A stretch of DNA of 47,570 nucleotides from an uncultured Prevotella sp. (lineage in GTDB: Bacteria > Bacteroidota > Bacteroidia > Bacteroidales > Bacteroidaceae): positions 1 through 47,570 of the forward strand of contig OMXE01000024.1 of NCBI GenBank assembly GCA_900314935.1. The letters are read 5' to 3'. The first letter of the stretch is position 1. Every line of letters starts with the position of its first letter. Below are positions 8,051 to 14,446 of the stretch, one piece after another. Under the pieces are notes generated by a model. It saw nothing but the letters and a program-made list of their open reading frames with translations. It ran no database searches and was not told the origin of the DNA. The translations under genes were made by a program, and so were the position numbers.

Positions 8051-8511
8051 ATACACCCGAGAAACAACCTGAAAGGATGTTCGCATTGACGAACCTCAAC
8101 AATTCTGGGTGCAAGTCAAACGTGGAGTCGCGAGCAGGCTATTGGAATGATGAGTATTTCGAACTGAAAGGAACTCAGGCAGGAAACCTTTTGGTGAAGC
8201 ATGCTAATGCTGTCTTCAACTGCGCATCCAGTAAGTTTGAAGCCAAGGCAAGCATAGAAGGTAAGACAATTACGGTAACGGAATTAGATGTGATTAAAGA
8301 TGGTGTCATGGCGAACTGCATTTGTCCCTACGACCTTGACTATGAGATTGGTCCATTGAAAGAAGGTGAAACCTATTCCATGACAGTCGTTTCAACATAC
8401 GACTTGGGAATAGATGATCCAAGACTCACGCCTGACAGTCGTGAAATAACATTCAGCTTCGTCTATTCACCAACGTTGTCAAAGACCATACCCTATCAAA
8501 AAGAGTTATGA
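7984..8511 (+). CDS. cysteine-containing lipoprotein, cassette family member B
   Basis: The 175-residue protein starts MMKKFMYLWCAFVFLGLVAC, nearly the signal peptide of the gene at 7007, with lipidated C20. The mature part carries four cysteines (C43, C80, C112, C114) in a pattern GCKSN ... FNC ... NCICPYDLDYEIGPL. I recall similar uncharacterised lipoproteins with a C-x-C-x-YDL motif in Bacteroidales but can give no function. The predicted beta-rich fold with paired cysteines fits a periplasmic or surface lipoprotein. It is 125 bp from the barrel gene at 8637, which may be partly co-transcribed. Confidence 0.78.
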   Translation: MMKKFMYLWCAFVFLGLVACSDDTPEKQPERMFALTNLNNSGCKSNVESRAGYWNDEYFELKGTQAGNLLVKHANAVFNCASSKFEAKASIEGKTITVTELDVIKDGVMANCICPYDLDYEIGPLKEGETYSMTVVSTYDLGIDDPRLTPDSREITFSFVYSPTLSKTIPYQKEL

Positions 8512-8636
8512 GAAAACAAATCCTGACAATCACGCTGATGCCGGGGCATTGTCCCCCACCTCCCTTTATGCTCAGCATGCCTACCGTCCGTAATCTTTGC
8601 ATTTATGATAATAGAACCAAACAAATATAGAAGAAT

Positions 8637-9296
8637 ATGAAAAGAAGAATCATCATTATCTGTGCAGGATTGCTGATAGCACTCCCTATTGTAGCGCAGG
8701 ATTTCAGACCAGGTGTTTTGGCTGGATTGAATCTCAATGCGCCAAGTAATATGGAGTCAAGATATGGTTTCCGTATGGGCGTAAAGGGTGAACTGACATT
8801 CCCCAAGGTGGTCAAAGGTCTTTACGCTGAATCCGGCCTGGCTATCTCTTCCCTTCCATGGAAGTCGGAGAAGCACATTTACCCCAAAAACGGGTTCATA
8901 GGATATGCAAGAGCAGCTCCTTGCTTTCTGAACATCCCTCTTCGCGCCGGATTCAAACTGAACTGCGGAAGGTTTGCAAAATTCTATGTAAATGCTGGTC
9001 CGTATTTGAATATTGGACTCTTTGGTAATATCAAAGAGTTTCTGAGAGACGCGAATAACGAGCCATTACCTTGGTATAATGCGGACCCCAGTGGTTATTT
9101 CGATTATGTGGGTAGCGATCATATAGTTGACTGGGGCTTGGGGTTCGGCACAGGCATTGAAGTGGCAAGTCACTATCAGGTATCATTGGGTTACGAGTGG
9201 GGCATGCGTGACATTATGAAGTCTTCGTTTGACGACCGTATAATATTCGATTCCCGTATGCGAACCTTCACGCTTCAACTTGCCTATATGTTCTGA
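8637..9296 (+). CDS. outer-membrane beta-barrel protein
   Basis: The 219-residue protein has a cleavable signal peptide (MKRRIIIICAGLLIALPIVAQ) and then alternating strands such as GVLAGLNLN, GFRMGVKGELTF, LYAESGLAIS, LNIPLRAGFKL, FYVNAGPYLNIGLFG and YQVSLGYEWGM, ending in the aromatic TFTLQLAYMF usual for outer-membrane barrels. It fits the small PorT/OmpW-like barrel group common in Bacteroidota; pore or adhesion function is unknown. A TAATCTTTG motif about 30 bp upstream resembles the proximal element in the cassette leaders and may be a promoter. A terminator follows at 9324-9356. Confidence 0.83.
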   Translation: MKRRIIIICAGLLIALPIVAQDFRPGVLAGLNLNAPSNMESRYGFRMGVKGELTFPKVVKGLYAESGLAISSLPWKSEKHIYPKNGFIGYARAAPCFLNIPLRAGFKLNCGRFAKFYVNAGPYLNIGLFGNIKEFLRDANNEPLPWYNADPSGYFDYVGSDHIVDWGLGFGTGIEVASHYQVSLGYEWGMRDIMKSSFDDRIIFDSRMRTFTLQLAYMF

Positions 9297-9323
9297 ATTT
9301 ATTAAAGTCTTTCTGATAACAAG

Positions 9324-9356
9324 CCACTCATTATGCCACAACTGGCAAATGGGTGG
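9324..9356 (+). terminator. terminator after the barrel gene
   Basis: CCACTCATTATGCCA (9324-9338) pairs with TGGCAAATGGGTGG (9343-9356) apart from one small bulge, followed by TTCTTTGTTT. A sister sequence ends the gene at 10820. Confidence 0.7.
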
Positions 9357-9373
9357 TTCTTTGTTTCAGAAAA

Positions 9374-9414
9374 CAGTCTATAATTTTGGAAGTTTCAAAG
9401 GAAAAACCTATCTT
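9374..9414 (+). repeat. dispersed repeat, copy 1
   Basis: AGTCTATAATTTTGGAAGTT and the following TCAAAGGAAAAACCTATCTT recur with few changes at 12801-12840. No function is apparent. Confidence 0.6.
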
Positions 9415-9481
9415 TAAAACTGGTTTTTTAGATACTCACGCTCGGAAAATTGCAAATAAATTTGACCTTTGGTCTTATTTT

Positions 9482-9531
9482 GTCACGACTCAACAAATGA
9501 AATGCAAGCATTTCTTTGTTTTCGCTGCTCC
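9482..9531 (-). repeat. hairpin element R4 (inverted copy)
   Basis: On the minus strand this reads GGAGCAGCGA, then a hairpin core containing AAATGCTTGCATTT, then GAGTCGTGAC. It is the same element type as R1-R3 in the opposite orientation and lies 38 bp upstream of the RhuM-type gene. Confidence 0.75.
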
Positions 9532-9569
9532 AAAATTTGCATTATAGTATAACTATTAAATTTGACATT

Positions 9570-10427
9570 ATGGAGAACATAGAATCCTGCAAGGGTGAGA
9601 TTGTGATGTATCAGCCGGATGAAACCATTCGGTTGGAAGTACGAGTAGAGAATGAAACAGTGTGGCTTACACAAGCTCAATTATCATCGTTATTCCTTAG
9701 GGAACGTTCTGTGATTACAAGACACATTAATAATGTGTTTAAAGAGGGAGAATTAGATAAAGAAAGCAATGTGCATTATTTACACATTGCAAATTCTGAC
9801 AAACCTGTTCAATACTATAGCTTGGATGTTATCATTTCTGTTGGTTATCGAGTAAAATCACAAAATGGTACAAGATTTAGAAAATGGGCAAATGGGGTAT
9901 TAAAACAATATCTGTTAAAAGGTTACGCTATCAACCAACGGTTATTTGACATCGAACAAAAAGTCGTAGAGCAAGGGATGGAAATAACAGAAATTAAAAA
10001 GAAAGTTGCCTTCTTTGTCCGTTCGTCCTTACCTCCTGTTGAAGGCATCTTCTACGACGGTCAGATTTTCGATGCGTATGCGCAGATTGTTAGCATGATC
10101 AAACAAGCTAAGCGGTCTATCGTGTTGATAGACAACTATGTTGATGAAACGACCTTAACGATGCTGAGTAAGCGGGGTGCTAATGTATCAGCAACCATCT
10201 ACACCAAACAGACTGCTCAACAGTTCCAACTTGATGTACAGCGGCACAATCAGCAATACCCACCTATTACGATTCATGCCTGTCAACGTAATCACGATAG
10301 GTTCCTGATTATCGATAATGTGGTATATCTGTTTGGCGCCAGTCTTAAGGATGCGGGAAAGAAACTGTTTGCCTATATCCAGATGCAGGAAACATCAGCG
10401 GCTGACTTATTGAACTGGATCAGATAG
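9570..10427 (+). CDS. RhuM-type protein with a C-terminal degenerate PLD-like domain
   Basis: The frame is open from 9516, but its first 18 codons run through the R4 hairpin element; the ATG at 9570 (MENIESCKGEIVMYQ) is preferred and gives 285 residues. Residues about 10-120 match the RhuM family seen in mobile and pathogenicity regions (LTQAQLSSLF, RSVITRHINNVFKEGEL, YYSLDVIISVGYRVKS, FRKWANGVLKQYL). Residues about 160-280 resemble a phospholipase-D-like fold (SIVLIDNYVDETTLTML, HDRFLIIDN), where the HKD lysine is replaced by arginine. A DNA-related role is assumed for the N-terminal domain, but no reaction is established. The gene stands alone. Confidence 0.82.
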   Translation: MENIESCKGEIVMYQPDETIRLEVRVENETVWLTQAQLSSLFLRERSVITRHINNVFKEGELDKESNVHYLHIANSDKPVQYYSLDVIISVGYRVKSQNGTRFRKWANGVLKQYLLKGYAINQRLFDIEQKVVEQGMEITEIKKKVAFFVRSSLPPVEGIFYDGQIFDAYAQIVSMIKQAKRSIVLIDNYVDETTLTMLSKRGANVSATIYTKQTAQQFQLDVQRHNQQYPPITIHACQRNHDRFLIIDNVVYLFGASLKDAGKKLFAYIQMQETSAADLLNWIR

Positions 10428-10519
10428 GTGAGCCACTCCTAACTTGTCAGATCTGCATGACTATTATTCGTCTGTGTGAGAATCATTGTTACTTAGAAAT
10501 GGCCATGGCGAGAACCGAT

Positions 10520-10566
10520 GGAGCAGCGAGTGCAATGCCAAATGCATTTGGGCATTGCTGAGTGAC
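10520..10566 (+). repeat. hairpin element R3
   Basis: GGAGCAGCGAGTGC, then the same palindromic core as R1 (AATGCC AAATGCATTT GGGCATT), then GCTGAGTGACA. It lies just ahead of cassette C, as R1-R2 lie ahead of cassette B. Confidence 0.78.
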
Positions 10567-10580
10567 AGAGGAAGAATAAA

Positions 10581-10886
10581 ATTCAAAAAGTTATACCAAT
10601 GTGAACTTTTGTGAACTTTTCCCCCGCATATTATTTGGAACTTTCATTGGTAGTTTCTATATTTGCACCGGATTCGTGGGGGTTCACTTTAGAAGTGTTC
10701 CTTCAGATTCACGAATGAAGTATATGCCAGCGGCGTTTAACATTATTTAATGTTGGCGGGTGCAGTATTTCGTAATCTTTGAATTAATAGAATAAAAAGT
10801 CAACTAAAAACGAACGAATATGAAAAAGAATTTGTATTTATGGTGCGCCTTTACTCTGCTCGCCTTTGTAGGTTGCAGTAGTGATA
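10581..10886 (+). repeat. shared promoter-leader-signal-peptide cassette, copy C
   Basis: This full-length copy has tandem boxes, a consensus promoter, the leader inverted repeat ATTCGTG/CACGAAT (10672-10678, 10710-10716), the second hairpin AACATTA-TT-TAATGTT (10739-10754) and signal-peptide codons. The sequence just before the ATG differs from the TAGGCAATGATG of the other copies. Confidence 0.87.
10601..10665 (+). promoter_or_regulatory. cassette C promoter with tandem upstream boxes
   Basis: GTGAACTTTT twice (10601-10620), 14 nt, TTG (10635-10637), 20 nt, TATATTTG (10658-10665). Spacing is the same as in copy B. Confidence 0.8.
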
Positions 10887-11596
10887 AAGACGATTGGGGA
10901 GATAGTTCCCAAGATGTAAATTCTAAGAATGAAGAGATCTTTCTGGCTCAGGCAAATATGGAACCTGAGTTCAGTAAAGGTTATAGGAGTTCTCGTGGTC
11001 AAGACACGAGTTTTACTGATAAGAATAATGCTGAGGTAACGCGTGACTGCAATGGGGCGGTTAAACTTGTATATTTCGAAAACACGCCAATAAGCAGCCG
11101 TCCTTCGTCGCCCGAACTGTTCGTTTCCATCTATTTAGGTGTTGACTTAAAGGAGAACTTCAAGATGTATCGAGAGGAAGAGGATGAATATGGTTATATC
11201 CATTCATGGTATAGACAATACTACAAGGATGTAGAAGTTGAGAATCATGGGTATGTATTCCATTACAGCAAGAAAGACAAACGTATTTCAAGTGTCAACG
11301 GCTCGTTCCTACCCGTCAATAATCTGGATGTAGTTCCTGCCTTCAGAGAAACAACAGCTCGTAAGATTTTTGCCAAATACTTGAACTTGTCCTTGGATTA
11401 TATCGGGGACGATGTCAGTCTTTACATCGTTGAGTTCCCATTGTCTGCAGAATCCGAACAATGGGCACCTCGTCTTGTTTACAAACTTGGAACAGACTAC
11501 GACTCAGATGAGGGGCTATGCTATATTGATGCGAAGACGGGAAGGATACTCTATGTGTGGCCGAACTACAGAAGAGAAAGCATAATATTCCTCTGA
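10820..11596 (+). CDS. stand-alone FTP/PepSY propeptide-like lipoprotein, cassette family member C
   Basis: The 258-residue protein has a lipoprotein signal (MKKNLYLWCAFTLLAFVGC, lipidated C19) related to the other cassette proteins. Residues about 125-168 (SWYRQYYKDVEVENHGYVFHY, then ISSVNGSFLPV) look like the FTP domain of thermolysin and fungalysin propeptides, and about 175-250 (TARKIFAKYL, APRLVYKLGT, CYIDAKTGRILYVWP) like the PepSY half. In proteases these domains hold the enzyme inactive and help it fold. Here the chain ends at the domain boundary with no HExxH peptidase and none follows downstream, so it may be a free inhibitor or chaperone, or a remnant of a longer proenzyme. A terminator follows at once. 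Confidence 0.78.
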   Translation: MKKNLYLWCAFTLLAFVGCSSDKDDWGDSSQDVNSKNEEIFLAQANMEPEFSKGYRSSRGQDTSFTDKNNAEVTRDCNGAVKLVYFENTPISSRPSSPELFVSIYLGVDLKENFKMYREEEDEYGYIHSWYRQYYKDVEVENHGYVFHYSKKDKRISSVNGSFLPVNNLDVVPAFRETTARKIFAKYLNLSLDYIGDDVSLYIVEFPLSAESEQWAPRLVYKLGTDYDSDEGLCYIDAKTGRILYVWPNYRRESIIFL

Positions 11597-11603
11597 TTGT
11601 GAA

Positions 11604-11638
11604 ACCATCCATCATGCCATGACAGGCAAATGGGTGGT
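11604..11638 (+). terminator. terminator after the FTP/PepSY gene
   Basis: ACCATCCATCATGCC (11604-11618) pairs with GGCAAATGGGTGGT (11625-11638), followed by TTCGTTTT. It is closely related to the terminator at 9324. Confidence 0.72.
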
Positions 11639-11692
11639 TTCGTTTTCTATTCTTCCTCTTCCTGAATGAAGCCGATGCGGCCCTTTGTTCAT

Positions 11693-11775
11693 GGTCACAA
11701 TTTGTGACCTTGAAGAAGCAGAATCTTCCAAGAGTCCTTTGTTCGCAGGACTTTCCAAGGTCACAACTTGCGACC
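11693..11775. repeat. pair of GGTCACA palindromes
   Basis: GGTCACAATTTGTGACC (11693-11709) is a perfect 7-bp-arm palindrome; a near copy GGTCACAACTTGCGACC (11759-11775) follows 66 bp later. Both are followed by TTGAA. This is the first part of a 1.4-kb stretch (11597-13006) in which I see no credible gene. Confidence 0.6.
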
Positions 11776-11805
11776 TTGAACGAGCAAACGTCGCTTCGCA
11801 TATTT

Positions 11806-11920
11806 CTCCGCTAAATCAATGTAATTGCATGATTACCAGATGATTCGCGGCGGAGGAATTTATGGATATTGCTCCGCCAACAACCTGCTGATCATAAGTC
11901 AATTAGACGAATTAGCGGAG
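11806..11920. repeat. nested CTCCGC inverted repeats
   Basis: CTCCGCTAAAT (11806-11816) faces ATTAGCGGAG (11911-11920), and between them GGCGGAG (11849-11855) faces CTCCGCC (11872-11878). The nesting suggests a folded non-coding element. Confidence 0.55.
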
Positions 11921-11980
11921 CATTCTTTTATTCACATTCTTCACACCTTCACAACATCTTTTGACCTTCAGAATCCTACA

Positions 11981-12073
11981 AGCCTTATAACGCTCTTCAA
12001 CCAGGCTGGTTAGAGGCACTAACTAGGCTGATTAGGGAGCGTTATAAGGCTGATAACAGGGTGTTATAAGGCT
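11981..12073. repeat. 15-bp inverted repeat with a third partial copy
   Basis: AGCCTTATAACGCTC (11981-11995) and GAGCGTTATAAGGCT (12037-12051) are perfect complements; GTTATAAGGCT recurs at 12063-12073. AGGCTGGTTAG and AGGCTGATTAG repeats lie between and around them. Confidence 0.65.
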
Positions 12074-12142
12074 GGTTGGGAACTTCAACTAAGCTTGCAG
12101 GAGTATCATATTTTATGAACATTCGTAAAAAAGGCCAACATC

Positions 12143-12743
12143 TAACCCAATGTGCCTGAAATGCCCTGCTGCAAAGGGTTTGATGAGGGTTAGATGATGG
12201 CTAAACATCTAACCTACATCTAACCCACATCTACAAGTGGTCGTTATAACGTAATTACGTAATCCCGTAATTACGAAATAACGATGTTACGATGTTACGA
12301 GAAAGTGAGGTGAAGAAAACTATGGCAGTTTGCGTTAGAAACTATGGCAGTTTCTGGTGAAAAGTACCTCAAACGCCAATAGTGGGAACGTCAAACGCTG
12401 GGAGCGTTTGCCTTGATCACTGGGAGCGTCTACGGCGTTCAGTGTTTTTTAACAGAAGGGGGGCGGTTCGTTAACGGATTTTTGCACGCTATGAGGGGTC
12501 GATTTTTGGTCGCCTCGGAAAATAGCTGTAACTTTACAGGCGCAAAGCATAATGGGGTAACCATGTGGGAAATGGGGTTTAACATGTGTTACGTAAAAAC
12601 ATCTCGTATTACAAGATTACACACCAAAAGGTTGCATAAGGTAAATCTGGGTTAGATGTGGGTTAGATGTAGGTTAGATGTTTAGCCATCATCTAACCCT
12701 CATCAAACCCTTTGCAGCAGGGCATTTCAGGCACATTGGGTTA
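12143..12743. mobile_element. 601-bp element with perfect 91-bp inverted terminal repeats
   Basis: Left arm 12143-12233 and right arm 12653-12743 are exact reverse complements over all 91 bases; the next base on either side of each arm no longer pairs. The arms contain short ATCTAACC repeats. The 419-bp spacer has no convincing gene but has AT-rich palindromic sequence near 12244-12300, two ACTATGGCAGTTT copies (about 12320-12355) and a CAAACGCT/AGCGTTTG hairpin (12392-12410). No transposase and no clear target duplication are seen. It may be a non-autonomous element or an invertible segment; the type label is an inference. Confidence 0.6.
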
Positions 12744-12800
12744 TAATCACATTATCCAATTTTTCTTTCTCTACGAATTGGACGAATCCCCAAAGAAAAA

Positions 12801-12840
12801 AGTCTATAATTTGGGGAAATTCAAAGGGAAAACCTATCTT
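12801..12840 (+). repeat. dispersed repeat, copy 2
   Basis: This is close to 9374-9414. The remaining 12841-13006 stretch shows nothing recognisable and no consensus promoter for the gene at 13007. Confidence 0.6.
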
Positions 12841-13006
12841 CGCAGCATCATTATGCAATTTGCGTAATAAATATAAGCTGCATGATATGAACATGAGTGA
12901 TTACAGATATTGAACTCCGTCAGGCTGTTGGGCAGATCATTTCCACTGAGGAGGCATGGTAAAATAAACCTTCATAAATTACGTTATATTAGGTGTAGAG
13001 TATAAT

Positions 13007-13756
13007 ATGGAACTACCTATGATGGATAATAGTGCTATCTTTGAGGTTTTCATAGACAATGAAGTTAGTGAGTTCTTCATAAACACTTGTAAGAAAGAAA
13101 TGAAATTGTTCATAGATGAGTATTATGATCAAGAAGAAAGAGCGTTTATGAAGACACCAAGTGTTGTGACCATATGGGGATGGGAACACGCTGACTACTA
13201 TGAGTCTATAAATGATTACTTCACTCCTGTCCAGCCATTACATGACGATATAAGTCCTATATGCGATATATATCATTATGAATGGGAAAACGGGAAACTG
13301 ATGCTATGGGGTGATCAAGAGAATGGTATGTATATAACACTGAACTTTCAGAATTGCCATTTCCGTTTTGAGCATGTTGATATGTCTCATCATGTCAACA
13401 TATTTAAGTTTATGGTTCCCGAATCTATCCTTGATAGGGAATATGCTGATTTGGACATCCCATCTGTAAAAAACAAGACAGAACTGTTAGCATGTTATAC
13501 CAAGATGTTAAGACGTCCTTGGGAATACCATGTAACTTGGAATAACATAGAAGATTATCTTTATGATGGTGTCTTTTCAAATTCATATGTCATGTTGTTT
13601 CACCACAAAGATATATCCCAGATGCCTCTTAAGGATCGAGAAATGTACGCTGACCTAATAAAAAGATGCAATCGCAACAACAACCATTGCTATTTCATCT
13701 TTAATGAACATGATTATCAACTGATGATGCGTTTAATAAATAATTCACACGATTAA
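13007..13756 (+). CDS. hypothetical protein, first gene of an unrecognised pair
   Basis: I do not recognise this 249-residue protein. It has no signal peptide or membrane segment and is acidic and rich in aromatic residues, histidine and asparagine (for example WGWEHADYYESINDYF and MLFHHKDISQMPL). M5 or M6 could also be the start (MELPMMDNS). It is AT-rich compared with the flanking core genes, as is its partner 13 bp downstream, which encodes a membrane protein. A soluble protein followed by a small membrane protein in a repeat-rich island is an arrangement seen in conflict and immunity islands, but nothing in the sequence proves such a role. Confidence 0.7.
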   Translation: MELPMMDNSAIFEVFIDNEVSEFFINTCKKEMKLFIDEYYDQEERAFMKTPSVVTIWGWEHADYYESINDYFTPVQPLHDDISPICDIYHYEWENGKLMLWGDQENGMYITLNFQNCHFRFEHVDMSHHVNIFKFMVPESILDREYADLDIPSVKNKTELLACYTKMLRRPWEYHVTWNNIEDYLYDGVFSNSYVMLFHHKDISQMPLKDREMYADLIKRCNRNNNHCYFIFNEHDYQLMMRLINNSHD

Positions 13757-13769
13757 CATAGTTATCCCT

Positions 13770-14210
13770 ATGAGACTAACAAGATTTCTGAGTCATATTT
13801 ATTTTTCTTTCTACGGTATAGACAAGTTCTTTCATCGGTTCAGTGCAGATAGTTATAGTAAGCCGAAGAACTGGTATGTACCCATTATAGCAGATTCGTT
13901 AATAGAAACAACAATTTGTGGCTATATATTCGGGGCATTGAGGTTTGTCTATGATTTCATAGGTATTTTCCATCGTCATGAGCCATGGGAGAAAAGAGTA
14001 GCTGTATATGTGTTTATACCGTTAGGCGTATTCTTATTTGCATTAGTTTGGCGTAAGATATCGGCATCTAAAACCTATGAACACTATTTCTCTGAGTTTG
14101 ACAATGATGCCAATTATGATCACTTCTCATGGAACCTGATTTCCTTTTTCGCCTTTGTTATAGCCGTTGCTTTACTTTTGTATAGCATATTTACCACATT
14201 CCCATTATAG
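13770..14210 (+). CDS. small membrane protein, second gene of an unrecognised pair
   Basis: The 146-residue protein has hydrophobic stretches at about 41-68 (IADSLIETTICGYIFGALRF), 77-95 (VAVYVFIPLGVFLFALVW) and 122-145 (LISFFAFVIAVALLLYSIF), so it likely crosses the inner membrane two or three times. No family is recognised and no enzyme motif is visible. It begins 13 bp after the gene at 13007 and is very likely co-transcribed with it. Its low GC content matches its partner, which suggests both arrived together. Cassette D begins 33 bp downstream. Confidence 0.72.
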   Translation: MRLTRFLSHIYFSFYGIDKFFHRFSADSYSKPKNWYVPIIADSLIETTICGYIFGALRFVYDFIGIFHRHEPWEKRVAVYVFIPLGVFLFALVWRKISASKTYEHYFSEFDNDANYDHFSWNLISFFAFVIAVALLLYSIFTTFPL

Positions 14211-14242
14211 AGAGCAGCACGCGCTGAACGCGGATGGCCATA

Positions 14243-14446
14243 GGCGAGAAAAAGTCTAACGAAGTGAACTTTTGTGAACTTTTTAGTCGCTTAATATTTG
14301 AAACTTTCATTCGTAGTATCTATATTTGCACAGGATTCGTGGGGACGTTTCAAAAGTGTCCTTTCCAATTCACTAAAGAAGTCAACTAAATATGTAGGCA
14401 ATGATGAAAAAGTTTATGTGTTTATGGTGTGTTTTCGCATTTGTAA
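14243..14446 (+). repeat. shared promoter-leader-signal-peptide cassette, copy D (shortened)
   Basis: It keeps the tandem boxes, promoter, part of the leader inverted repeat (ATTCGTG at 14335-14341, CACTAAA at 14371-14377, with two mismatches) and the TAGGCAATGATG start region. About 100 bp of leader, including the second hairpin, is missing between two GAAGT motifs that flank that stretch in copy A, consistent with a short-homology deletion. Confidence 0.85.
14264..14328 (+). promoter_or_regulatory. cassette D promoter with tandem upstream boxes
   Basis: GTGAACTTTT twice (14264-14283), 14 nt, TTG (14298-14300), 20 nt, TATATTTG (14321-14328). This is the third instance of the same fixed layout. 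Confidence 0.8.

Noticed and set aside
12413..12655. 80-residue reading frame in the spacer of the 91-bp inverted repeat
   Set aside because: It runs into the right repeat arm, has no recognisable motif or promoter, and the surrounding DNA is made of palindromes and short repeats.
12143..12743. Phase-variable promoter inverton
   Set aside because: No TAnnTTTG promoter was found in the spacer on either strand, and the downstream gene starts 260 bp away. Inversion itself is not excluded, only a promoter switch.
6799..14446. Diversity-generating retroelement explaining the variable proteins
   Set aside because: No reverse transcriptase or template repeat is present, and the variable parts are whole different domains, not adenine-specific changes.
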